Of a stretch of DNA of 64,000 bases, positions 17,971-27,888 are shown in pieces. This DNA is from Candidatus Fluviicola riflensis (GTDB lineage: Bacteria; Bacteroidota; Bacteroidia; Flavobacteriales_D; Crocinitomicaceae), in contig CP022585.1 of assembly GCA_002243285.1 (NCBI GenBank), positions 1,972,641-2,036,640 of the forward strand, in the 5' to 3' direction. Below the pieces are notes generated by a model. That model was not told the DNA's origin. It did no database searches and was given only the letters and a program-made list of their open reading frames with translations. Position 1 is the stretch's first letter. Each line of letters begins with the position of its first letter. The translations under genes were made by a program, and so were the position numbers.

Positions 17971-19209
17971 TTGAAACTGTATAATAAATGCAAAGAGTGG
18001 TTGATTGGTGATTATATCGCCAAACAGCAGGACATATACCAGCAGTCAAAAGCTATTTTGCTTTTCAACGCTTCTTTTCTGGTGTTTTTGGTACTCACAC
18101 CGATGGTCATTTACATTCTATGTGCAGGATTGTACGGCAAAGTACTTCCATCCGTTTTGGGGCTTGTATTTGTGGTGGTGCAGGTACTTTTATTCAAACG
18201 TTATCAGAATATTTGGTGGTCATCGTTTGTGTTGTGCATGCTCGCTTCGATGATCGTATGTGTCAATATCAATTTCAATGAGAAGGCACTGCATTTGGTG
18301 GAACCGTTCTGGATGATCGTGATTGTGGTGTTCGCCGTGTTTATGATCGGGGTGAAATGGGGAACTTTTTTTTGTTTGTTCCTGTTAACAGGATTCTCCT
18401 TTTTTGTAGTCAATAAACTGGAAAGTAACCTGCGGGATTTCCTGGATTCTATACCAACAATCAAGTATTTTTTAGTAGTTGAAATTGCCGGAGCGTTAAT
18501 CGTGCTGATTTACATTCTTTCGATTTTCGTGTCAACTACCCGAAAGGCTGAACACGCGCTGAGGACCGGGAATTGGCTTTTGGAAGAAAATAACATCCTG
18601 GTAAAAAAGCAAAACACTGAAATCACCGTGCTGCTAAAGGAAATTCACCACCGTGTGAAAAACAACCTACAGGTCGTGAATTCCTTACTGCGCCTGCAAA
18701 GTGTGCAGATTCATGACGAAGCATCGCAACGGGTGTTTGAGGATGCTCAATACCGGATCAAAGCGATAGCACTGATCCATGAACGTATGTACAAGTCGCC
18801 CGATTTGTCCAACATCGATTGTTCCAGGTATTTCAAAGGACTAGCCGAAGATTTACTGCGTCAGAATTCCATTCACGAACAGATCGAGCTTAAAATGGAA
18901 GTGGACCTGGCAGAATGGAAGCAGGATGTGGTGGTTCCTCTTGGATTGCTGCTCAACGAACTGATAGCCAATTCGGTAGAGCATGGTCAATTGGGTGAAA
19001 CAGGAGTGATTACAATTCATTTGCTTTCTTCCGGAACCCAACAATTCACACTCATTTATTCCGACAATGGGGTAGGCTTCCCGAATGAACTCGCGCACGG
19101 TTTCGGACTCGAACTCATCGAAACACTCTGTGAACAACTCAACGGAAAAATGGAACTTATCAATCATCCCGGTCAGGGAGTGAAGTATTTGTTTGTGTTT
19201 GAAGGGTAG
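17971..19209 (+). CDS. membrane sensor histidine kinase (HisKA_2 type), orphan
   Basis: The 412-aa protein has six hydrophobic helices in residues 28-190, then a HisKA_2 dimerisation/phosphoacceptor domain with EIHHRVKNNLQVVNSLLRLQ (His226/His227) and a HATPase domain (NELIANSVEHG N-box; DNGVGFP G1; GFGLELIETL G2). Such kinases autophosphorylate and signal to response regulators. No response regulator lies beside it. The start must be TTG at 17971, because no ATG or GTG is in frame until deep in the membrane domain and an upstream stop blocks extension. Confidence 0.9.
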   Translation: MKLYNKCKEWLIGDYIAKQQDIYQQSKAILLFNASFLVFLVLTPMVIYILCAGLYGKVLPSVLGLVFVVVQVLLFKRYQNIWWSSFVLCMLASMIVCVNINFNEKALHLVEPFWMIVIVVFAVFMIGVKWGTFFCLFLLTGFSFFVVNKLESNLRDFLDSIPTIKYFLVVEIAGALIVLIYILSIFVSTTRKAEHALRTGNWLLEENNILVKKQNTEITVLLKEIHHRVKNNLQVVNSLLRLQSVQIHDEASQRVFEDAQYRIKAIALIHERMYKSPDLSNIDCSRYFKGLAEDLLRQNSIHEQIELKMEVDLAEWKQDVVVPLGLLLNELIANSVEHGQLGETGVITIHLLSSGTQQFTLIYSDNGVGFPNELAHGFGLELIETLCEQLNGKMELINHPGQGVKYLFVFEG

Positions 19210-19330
19210 TTAGCTAGTTGAGCACTCCCAGTCCCATCGGGCAATGTCATTAAGTTAAGTTCGTAATTAAGGATTAAGCCAGGCAAACAACCATTTTTCA
19301 AAATAGAATGAGAAAAACAGTTATAGCTAG

Positions 19331-19432
19331 CCACAGATGACTCAGATTTTCACAGATATTGGGCTATACGCTAGCGTATAGTCTCCAAATTGAACTACGG
19401 ATTTCATCTGTGAAAATCTGAGTCATCTGTGG
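19331..19432. repeat. perfect 27-bp inverted repeat (CACAGAT family) with nested palindrome
   Basis: The arms at 19331-19357 and 19406-19432 are exact reverse complements (CCACAGATGACTCAG... type). The 48-bp loop holds a perfect 18-bp palindrome CTATACGCTAGCGTATAG at 19364-19381. The family also forms the outer arms at 1221-1460. It fills much of the 416-bp gap between the kinase gene and katG; the rest of that gap is AT-rich leader without recognisable sites. Confidence 0.75.
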
Positions 19433-19556
19433 CAAAATAGATCAAATGAGCACAAGTAACATTTTTATGTTCCAATTCAAAAGCTATCCTTATTCATAAA
19501 CATTATCTATAACCCTATAGAATAATAAATAATCCTGATAACTGAATAACTTCTAA

Positions 19557-21818
<2,262 letters not shown>

Positions 21819-21858
21819 AGTAAAGTATAGAATCAATGATATTCGAAGCTGAATCCAT

Positions 21859-21951
21859 ATCCCCCTTAACGCAGTGATGAAGGGAAGAGCAAGTAATACT
21901 TGCGAAGACTGAGACTAGCCTGAGAAGGCTTAGGTCGAAGGAAAGGGGGAT
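21859..21951. other. structured palindromic element after katG
   Basis: Outer arms ATCCCCCTT (21859-21867) and AAGGGGGAT (21943-21951) enclose two smaller hairpins, GCAAGTAATACTTGC (21889-21903) and AGCC...GGCT (21917-21930), giving a predicted three-way-junction shape of 93 nt. It could be a dispersed MITE-like repeat or a 3'UTR structure; only the fold is seen. Confidence 0.45.
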
Positions 21952-21980
21952 GACAATTGGTCAATTGTGAAAAAGTATAC

Positions 21981-22010
21981 AAAAAGGTGATTCGGAAGGA
22001 TCACCTTTTT
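21981..22010 (+). terminator. katG terminator (possibly bidirectional)
   Basis: Perfect 10-bp arms AAAAAGGTGA and TCACCTTTTT with a 10-base loop; runs of A and T on both sides allow use on either strand. It lies 160 bp after the katG stop codon. Confidence 0.75.
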
Positions 22011-22129
22011 GCGTTTTAATTCTTGGAATCCTGTTTTTGATCAATTAAGCAAAAATCACCATGTTTTCAGTTCTGATTACTTTTGCATCCCTTATGAATA
22101 AAGAGATTCAGAACTTCTGCCAACCCAAC

Positions 22130-22185
22130 CCAGTAGATACTCCGTAGATATCCCGTATATAACCCGTATATATCCCGTGTCAGAG
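22130..22185. repeat. short tandem CCCGTATATAA-type repeat
   Basis: Four degenerate 11-12-bp units of the form CCCGTATATA(A/T) run in tandem, the outer ones diverged (CCGTAGATAT, CCCGTGTCAG). The rest of the gap to 22264 shows nothing recognisable. Confidence 0.5.
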
Positions 22186-22264
22186 ACAGTAAAAAACGCT
22201 TCTTTTAGCTTGAAATCCTAAGTTGTGATAGTTGCTGATCACGCAGTGACTGACGAAAGGAAGT

Positions 22265-22681
22265 CTACTGCTGTGACTGCAACTGATGATTAATCATCCA
22301 TTTCACTCCGAATTTATCGGTAAACATCCCGAAATAATCACCCCAGGGAGCTTTGCTCATCGGTACGGTAACTGTTCCGCCTGCGGAAAGACGGTTAAAC
22401 AATTCATCAGCCCGTTCTTGACTGTCGGGATGAAACGATAACGAGAAATTATTTCCGGCTTTAAACGGCCCGCCCATAAAATCAAGGTGATCATTGCCCA
22501 TCAGTTGAATATTTCCCGGAGCTTCCAGGGCGATGTGCATGATTTTATTCTTGTCGGCATCAGCTACTCCGGGTGTATCACCAAAACGCTGAATGCTGGT
22601 GATTTCGCCGTTCAGGGCCGACTTGTAGAAATTGAAGGCTTCTTCTGTGGTGCCGTCAAAGGATACATAAGCTGTGATCAT
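22265..22681 (-). CDS. VOC-family protein (PhnB-like)
   Basis: The 138-aa product is a PhnB-type vicinal-oxygen-chelate fold protein: N-terminal AYVSFDGTTEEAFNFYKSALNGE, central HIALEAPGNIQLMGND, and C-terminal PWGDYFGMFTDKFGVKWMINH. Family members bind metal in paired beta-alpha-beta-beta-beta modules; enzymatic roles are mostly unassigned. It is monocistronic. Confidence 0.88.
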   Translation of the reverse strand: MITAYVSFDGTTEEAFNFYKSALNGEITSIQRFGDTPGVADADKNKIMHIALEAPGNIQLMGNDHLDFMGGPFKAGNNFSLSFHPDSQERADELFNRLSAGGTVTVPMSKAPWGDYFGMFTDKFGVKWMINHQLQSQQ

Positions 22682-22776
22682 AACATTGGGTTTTTAGATA
22701 GCTAAAGATACAGGTTCAATAATTACAATTCAAATTCATAATAGGAATAACCCATTTCTGAAGGAAGCGCCCCAAT

Positions 22777-23046
22777 GGCATTAAGTAACAATCACAAGAG
22801 GACAAGGTGGAGTTGAGCGTGATCGTCCGCCTTAGGCGGATGAGCTCAGTCATAGGGTTGTTTGCAAAACAATCCGTTAATGACGTTTTGCGAGTTGGGT
22901 TGAGATAGCTTAACAAACCGTAGTTCTCAAGATTGGAACTTACCGCCTTGATTTTTTGCCTACTACCTCCCTGTTACGTCCGCCAACCGCGGTCTACAGG
23001 TCGTCTTCGTCAGCCGTATCTGACTCTTTATCAAGAAAAAAGTAGG
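22777..23046 (+). repeat. long dispersed repeat, copy 1 (with internal insertion)
   Basis: This gene-free stretch matches 52655-52858 along its length: GGCATTAAGTAAC, ACAAGGTG, GCGAGTTGGGTTGAGATAG, AACAAACCGTAGTT, then CTTGATTTTTTGCCTAC. In copy 2 the next bases complete a CCTACTTTTTTATCAAGAAAAAAGTAGG-type hairpin. Here the hairpin is split by about 60 bp of unrelated GC-richer DNA (22964 to about 23024). This explains most of the 386-bp gap between the VOC and CinA-like genes. Confidence 0.7.
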
Positions 23047-23067
23047 AATAAAAGAGAAGAAAAAGGA

Positions 23068-23550
23068 TCAACCTTCCTCCCTGATCAGATTCAGAATCAG
23101 CGTAAATAACCCAACAGCTGCTTTCTTCTTGATCTCCAATGGAGAACCGCGAAACACTTTTCTAAAGTCATGGGTTTTATTTCGATAACGAATGGCATAG
23201 AATACAGTTCCTACCGGTTTGTCCTTCGTTTCACTTCCGTTTGAAGATGCAAGGCCGGTAACGGCAGCATAGATGTTGGCTTTTACCAGTTTTGACAGGT
23301 TAAGAACCATTTGATGTGTGATTTCGGTTGACTCACAGGTATAGCGTTGAATGCTGGTTTGTTTCACATTCAGTAATTGCATTTTAGCTTCCGGGGTATA
23401 GCAAACCACCGAAGCCGTTAACACATCCGAAACACCGATGCAGGAAGAAAGTTTCATTGCCGCAAGTCCGCAGGTCATACTTTCTGCAAGAACAAGCGTT
23501 AATCCATCTGTCTGCATCCGGCGGATAAGCTCATTGGCTTTCTGCTTCAT
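23068..23550 (-). CDS. stand-alone CinA C-terminal-domain protein (PncC-like)
   Basis: The 160-aa product is a single CinA C-terminal domain, with LAESMTCGLAAMKLSS in place of the usual AESCTGG and a YAAVTGLASSNGSETKDKPVGTVF core. PncC-type domains deamidate nicotinamide mononucleotide in NAD salvage. The catalytic Ser of the AES motif is kept but the T-G-G turn is altered to T-C-G, so activity is likely but not certain. Its small membrane-protein neighbour follows on the same strand. Confidence 0.8.
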   Translation of the reverse strand: MKQKANELIRRMQTDGLTLVLAESMTCGLAAMKLSSCIGVSDVLTASVVCYTPEAKMQLLNVKQTSIQRYTCESTEITHQMVLNLSKLVKANIYAAVTGLASSNGSETKDKPVGTVFYAIRYRNKTHDFRKVFRGSPLEIKKKAAVGLFTLILNLIREEG

Positions 23551-23571
23551 GCGTTCACAGTTTGAACCGGA

Positions 23572-23724
23572 TCACGATTTACTATGAGGGCGCAATTGCA
23601 TCATGAGCGCCAGCACCGCAACAATTAATGTCAAATGAAAAATGCCTCCTGTCTGGTATTTGAAATATACAATTGACCAGCCAAATGTTACAAGAAGTGC
23701 CAATGTGATGATTGTAGCTCTCAT
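23572..23724 (-). CDS. small two-helix membrane protein (DUF5670/Lmo0937-like)
   Basis: The 50-aa product, starting MRATIITLALLVTFGWSI, has two hydrophobic helices separated by YFKYQTGGIFH and a short basic tail. This matches the DUF5670/Lmo0937 plan (helix, x-x-T-x-G-G-x-x-H, helix). Longer in-frame starts to 23757 exist, but the family length fits the start at 23724. Such proteins are often stress-induced; the neighbouring DUF892 gene fits that theme. Confidence 0.72.
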   Translation of the reverse strand: MRATIITLALLVTFGWSIVYFKYQTGGIFHLTLIVAVLALMMQLRPHSKS

Positions 23725-23832
23725 AATTACGCTTATTAATGGTGAAATAATATTCAATTGATTGTTAACGCGTAGTGGCTACAAAGGGGGCATGAGCCCC
23801 CTACCTAACCACAGATTTACTCACGTAAAGTT

Positions 23833-24372
23833 TTACTCTTCACTGGTTTCGTTCGCTGCATCTATATTAATAGATGACATAGCAATCTCCGTTAAAGTTT
23901 GATCAGCTTCTTTTTCTTCGTTCAAAGTATCTTCCAGCAGATCGGCTGCAGCCGATTCGCTTAGTGCATTTGCAAAAGCAACCAGTGTTCCGTAGCTGGC
24001 AATTTCATAATGCTCTACTTTTTGCGCAGCAGAAATAATTCCGGCATCGCGCACGACACCTTCTTCGGTTTCTTCCATGATGGTTTCCGCTTCGGCAATC
24101 AGACCTTCCATCGCTTCACATTTTTTTCCCGATGCTTTTTCTCCGATGATATCGAATACCTGTTCCAAGCGATCGATATGTGTTTCAGTAACGGCAAGAT
24201 GATCTTCCAATGCTTCAATAAGTTCAGTGCTCGAAGCCTGTTTTACCATTTTAGGCAACGCTTTTGTGAGCGCTTTTTCCGCCCAATAGATGTCTTTTAA
24301 TTCATCAAGAAATAATTTTTTAAATCCTGATTCCGGTGACATTTCACCTCGATTTCCTGTTTTTACTGCCAT
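23833..24372 (-). CDS. DUF892 ferritin-like protein (YciE/YciF family)
   Basis: The 179-aa protein is the four-helix YciF/DUF892 type: FLDELKDIYWAEKALTKALPKM, then EDHLAVTETHIDRLEQVF, and KVEHYEIASYGTLVAFA, with the conserved Glu/His residues of a possible di-iron site. A variable Glu-rich C-terminus ends ANETSEE. Family members are stress-responsive and structurally ferritin-like. It is preceded by poly-T-rich leader DNA. Confidence 0.9.
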   Translation of the reverse strand: MAVKTGNRGEMSPESGFKKLFLDELKDIYWAEKALTKALPKMVKQASSTELIEALEDHLAVTETHIDRLEQVFDIIGEKASGKKCEAMEGLIAEAETIMEETEEGVVRDAGIISAAQKVEHYEIASYGTLVAFANALSESAAADLLEDTLNEEKEADQTLTEIAMSSINIDAANETSEE

Positions 24373-24578
24373 GATTTCACTGTTTTTTCAATTTTTTCAA
24401 TGTTTTTTTCCTCAATCCAAAATACTACGATAAACAGGGAAGGGCTTTACAGGATTTTCTTGATTAGTTACATAAATCTTAGGATTTGGAGCGGGTGGTT
24501 CTGAGTTAATCTTTAATTAAGTATTGGCAATCAATTGGTTTAGATAACTTTCAGAATTACCGGTATCTGCCTCCACCT
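24373..24578. other. gene-free leader region
   Basis: AT-rich DNA between the DUF892 start and the repeat-framed DUF559 unit, with TTTTTTCAA words close to the DUF892 start. No gene or defined site can be supported here. Confidence 0.4.
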
Positions 24579-24622
24579 TTGAGAAGAAAAAGCACTGCTT
24601 TTGAAGACCAAACGTTAGTGCA

Positions 24623-25093
24623 GGGAGGATTGAGGAGGGTGGCAGCTGAAAATTGTAAAAAAACTGTGAAAATTAGTATCTTCAGTAACATGAATACGTT
24701 TTCACATCACCACTACAATCCGAGGTTAAAAGAATTTGCCCGGGAATTAAGAACAGAAACTGTTTCCAGAGCCGAGAAATTCATTTGGAAAGCGATTTTA
24801 TCAAGAAAACAAACGGGGGAACGTTTTCTACGGCAACGATCGATTGATCAATTTATCGTAGACTTTTTTGCTCCTGAAATAGGTCTGATTGTAGAAATTG
24901 ATGGGAATTCTCATGCAAATAAAGGAGAGTATGATCGGTATCGTGAAGATAAATTGAAATCTCTGGGATATGAGTTGATTCGTTTCTCAGAAGGTGAGGT
25001 TATTAATAATTTGGATGAAGTGCATCAACAGTTAATGCATACAATTCATTGTCTGAAACAACACTAAGTATAGCCACCCTCCTCAATCCTCCC
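24623..25093. mobile_element. perfect 21-bp inverted repeats framing the DUF559 gene
   Basis: GGGAGGATTGAGGAGGGTGG plus C at 24623-24643 and its exact reverse complement at 25073-25093 bracket a 471-bp unit whose only gene is the DUF559 nuclease. The right end continues into a CCTCCCTCAAGGGAGG hairpin. A related GAGAGGATTAAGGAGGGTGAC sequence stands alone at 57859-57893. The arrangement resembles a small nuclease-bearing mobile unit, but no target-site duplication could be defined by eye. Confidence 0.55.
24690..25067 (+). CDS. DUF559 endonuclease-like protein
   Basis: The 125-aa product (start MNTFSHHHYNPRLKEFAREL) is a DUF559 protein of the Vsr/restriction-like PD-(D/E)xK fold: ARELRTETVSRAEKFIWKAI, FLRQRSIDQFIVDFFAPEI with the catalytic-type Asp, and LIVEIDGNSHANKGEYDRYR with E-x-D. 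Such proteins are predicted nucleases of unknown role, often scattered in intergenic DNA. The frame is open 37 codons upstream, but those codons lie in the inverted repeat, so I use ATG 24690. Confidence 0.85.
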   Translation: MNTFSHHHYNPRLKEFARELRTETVSRAEKFIWKAILSRKQTGERFLRQRSIDQFIVDFFAPEIGLIVEIDGNSHANKGEYDRYREDKLKSLGYELIRFSEGEVINNLDEVHQQLMHTIHCLKQH

Positions 25094-25167
25094 TCAAGGG
25101 AGGAAGTGGATTCTCTAAACTTCGAAAACTCAGTTAAAGCAGCAACTTAATGAACTTGAAAACTCAA

Positions 25168-27651
25168 CTACAACTTAACAAACTTAACCGACTTGCATAC
25201 CGAATCTCCCATCAAACCGCTCACGATATACGTTCCGGAGCGTAATTGGTCAATCTGAATCTGAGAATCAAAATTTGTCGGGTCCATTGTCTTTTCCAGC
25301 ACAAGGCTTCCTTTCAGGTCCACAATCCGAACGGTGATAATTCCGCAATCTTCGCAGCCTACATTGATGAGATCAGATGCCGGGTTGGGGTAGAGGATAA
25401 AATCACAATTGTCATAATCATAAACAATAGTTACCGTCGGCACATACGAAACCCATGGCCGCGCTTGTTTGATTACCAACCGGTTCGTACTGTCTATTTT
25501 AAACTCGATGTCCATTGCAAACGTAGGGTTTCCTTCTGCGTGGTATAAAATGGCAAACTGATCATGGATCACCGATAAATACTGGCGTAGCAAATCCATC
25601 TGAACTTCCGACATCAACAGCGAATCCACGGTAAGTAAACTCGAATATTGGATCACCGAATAATTATCATTTCCATCCGGGTAACGCTTCAGCAATAATT
25701 CTTCCGGATAGGTACTTTCGGGATTCGTGATCAGCTCTTCGCCCACTTGTGAGTTCAGATAGAACGTACTGTCAGTATTGTAAACCGGATCGGCACTTAC
25801 ACCAACGCCGTTCACTGCTTCATCGTCGAAATTCGGGTGACACAAAACGCCCATGGAGGCATAATAATGGTTCACACGGTAAAACTCGCGTTCCTCGAAA
25901 GCACGCAGGTTCCACAAACTGGCATACACCTGTTTCACGGTTTTGGTAATATGGCCTTCATCCGGGTGATGCGTTTTGGAATCATATAATCCCGCGCCGC
26001 TGAATCCAGGTAAATCTTCGTTGTTTGTACTGGAACGGCAACGTATTGAATAACCATCAGGAAAAGAATTGTGCATCGCATCAAGCTGGTCCAGCATCCA
26101 CTGAGGCATGGTGGCATCTTTAATATCATCCTGCAATTCTGCTAACCGGACATCGCGCACATTTCTGTCGGCAATAAACGCCGAATCCTGCATCATCAGT
26201 TCGATTTCCTCGAAAAAATGATTGTGTTCCATGAACATCTGGTAGAAATAAAACGGAATTCCATAACCATCGGGAATTGTTCCGTCAGGAAAACCAAACG
26301 TTCGCATAGTGGCTACATTGGCCACTTTAGCACCATAACCGTCATACATGCCAAAGGAAATGTCATCGAGCGGCAAGATGGAAGTGTACGATAAATTGAG
26401 CGGTGGAATTTGTTCGGTAGTTGGGCGTTTGTCTTCGTACCATTCATTTACTTCGTCAATCGTTGCTTCTCGGATAATGTAATTACTTTGATCTGTTTTG
26501 AAATAAATGTAGTGTCCAACCAAATCGGCAATACTATCAATCAGTAACGGATCGCGGATAAATGCGTTGGGAACATTGTCGTGAATGGCTCTTAAATTGA
26601 CATGAGAAAGTGGTGTTTGTACCACTGAAGTGATGATTCCGCCAACGCGCGGCAGCGAATTCGGAAGCGCTTCGTACAGAACGATATCCCTGGAACCGGG
26701 AAGTTCTCCGGGCGACATTACCCGAAAAAAGCCGTATCCTTCTGTTTGGTTCAGTCCCCAGTAATCAATCCCGGCATAGACATCCGATTCAAATAAGACC
26801 GGAATTCGTGAGTTTTGATAAAGCGCAAGGTTGTCCTGGTAATCCTGCTCGTTGTTTTCCGTGATAAAGTAGGACAAATTATTGATCAGGTAAGGCATAT
26901 TCGCCGCAAGCAATTCCTGTGTTTGCTGCACGATTTCAAAAGGCTGCGCCTCATTGTTGCTAAAATTGAAAGAATAAACGCCCAAAGTACCGTTATCGGC
27001 CAAAACGTTTGGATTGTAGATCAGCTGTCCTTTGATTACAGTAGGAGCCAGGTGATTGACACCAATATAAGTCGCGAAATCGGCATGAAGAGCGTAGGTG
27101 TTGCTGTTGATGAAATAAATTTTCGGGTCGGTGAAAAAATCAAGAATGATGAACTTGGTATATTCCATATCATTCAGGTATTCAACCCAGGGAGTCCCGT
27201 TTTCTTCGGTTGAAACATCCTGGAAAGCGGAAAGCGTGTTTAAACTCACAAGTGCGTGTTCAACGGCAATTGTTGCGGCAGCATTCAGCGGCCCGTGCAA
27301 AGGCATTGTATTGAATTCTGTGATATCATCCGCACCATCACCATCCGCATCAAACGGCGTATTGATATCGTATTCCAATACCTGGTAATGATCGATTGGA
27401 TAAGCTTTTAAAGGTTCGGTAAGAATGGTTGTTCCTGCTTGGCCCAATGTCATGGAAGTGGTCAACGCAAAGGCCGAATCCGGATGATGTTTTACCTGAA
27501 CGAGATAGTATTTCCCTGCGGTAGAATTGACTTCCAGGCGAATCTGTCCGTTTACGTCTATTGTATGATTTTGAATGGGTACTACCTGTGCAACTGCCCA
27601 ATGGCTGGTGAATAAAATGGTAATAGCAATCAAAAAAGCGTTTATTGACAT
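25168..27651 (-). CDS. secreted dikinase-like protein (phosphohistidine + PEP/ATP-binding domains) with T9SS sorting domain
   Basis: The 827-aa protein has a signal peptide (MSINAFLIAITILFTSHWAVAQ) and a beta-rich N-terminal third. A phosphohistidine-type segment PLSHVNLRAIHD (His350) resembles the LSHVSVRAR of glucan water dikinases. A PPDK N-terminal-type ATP-binding domain follows at about 440-740 (SIRCRSSTNNEDLPGFSG; ASLWNLRAFEEREFYR). The T9SS type-A sorting domain is the last 75 residues (LYPNPASDL... to VKFVKL). The order His domain then ATP domain is that of glucan dikinases, not PEP synthase. Export would place an ATP- or PEP-using fold outside the cell, which is unexpected. Substrate unknown. 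Confidence 0.82.
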   Translation of the reverse strand: MSINAFLIAITILFTSHWAVAQVVPIQNHTIDVNGQIRLEVNSTAGKYYLVQVKHHPDSAFALTTSMTLGQAGTTILTEPLKAYPIDHYQVLEYDINTPFDADGDGADDITEFNTMPLHGPLNAAATIAVEHALVSLNTLSAFQDVSTEENGTPWVEYLNDMEYTKFIILDFFTDPKIYFINSNTYALHADFATYIGVNHLAPTVIKGQLIYNPNVLADNGTLGVYSFNFSNNEAQPFEIVQQTQELLAANMPYLINNLSYFITENNEQDYQDNLALYQNSRIPVLFESDVYAGIDYWGLNQTEGYGFFRVMSPGELPGSRDIVLYEALPNSLPRVGGIITSVVQTPLSHVNLRAIHDNVPNAFIRDPLLIDSIADLVGHYIYFKTDQSNYIIREATIDEVNEWYEDKRPTTEQIPPLNLSYTSILPLDDISFGMYDGYGAKVANVATMRTFGFPDGTIPDGYGIPFYFYQMFMEHNHFFEEIELMMQDSAFIADRNVRDVRLAELQDDIKDATMPQWMLDQLDAMHNSFPDGYSIRCRSSTNNEDLPGFSGAGLYDSKTHHPDEGHITKTVKQVYASLWNLRAFEEREFYRVNHYYASMGVLCHPNFDDEAVNGVGVSADPVYNTDSTFYLNSQVGEELITNPESTYPEELLLKRYPDGNDNYSVIQYSSLLTVDSLLMSEVQMDLLRQYLSVIHDQFAILYHAEGNPTFAMDIEFKIDSTNRLVIKQARPWVSYVPTVTIVYDYDNCDFILYPNPASDLINVGCEDCGIITVRIVDLKGSLVLEKTMDPTNFDSQIQIDQLRSGTYIVSGLMGDSVCKSVKFVKL

Positions 27652-27778
27652 GACTTAACAGGTTGTACGGTTGAAACGAACGAATGCATCAACTTTCATT
27701 TGCTGGCAATTTATGAAAAAATGGGGAGGTTCTGGAGAAAAGTTTGATGTTAACTATCCAAAGGTGTTGTTGAATGTT

Positions 27779-27835
27779 TTAACGGTACTTATTTCCCGGT
27801 TCATAATAAAGAATAATCGCATGATCAGTGATAAA
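27779..27835 (-). pseudogene. 3'-end remnant of a dihydrofolate-reductase-family gene
   Basis: On the minus strand the codons read AIILYYEPGNKYR followed by a stop, matching the C-terminal GAVILYYEPGKSHET of the intact gene at 28944-29504. Twenty-five bases (27792-27816) are identical to 28960-28984. Upstream codons run into a stop and show no further similarity, so only the last 15-20 codons remain. Confidence 0.6.
27792..27816. repeat. 25-bp direct repeat, left copy
   Basis: TTTCCCGGTTCATAATAAAG plus AATAA is identical to 28960-28984. The two copies flank the unknown 355-aa gene at a distance of 1168 bp, and the right copy is the 3' end of the dihydrofolate-reductase-family gene. It could be an attachment-type duplication or a trace of a lost paralogue. 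Confidence 0.7.
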
Positions 27836-27866
27836 CTGTCAGTAATCCAGGATAGTTGGTTTTATC

Positions 27867-27874
27867 TATATTTG
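27867..27874 (+). promoter_or_regulatory. -7 box (TATATTTG) for the 355-aa gene
   Basis: A perfect TAnnTTTG match 15 bp upstream of the ATG at 27889; no matching TTG at -33. Confidence 0.4.
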
Positions 27875-27888
27875 ATTAAACATTAATT

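Noticed and set aside
22130..22185. CRISPR-like array from the CCCGTATATA repeats
   Set aside because: Units are 11-12 bp, degenerate and without spacers; no cas genes are in the window.
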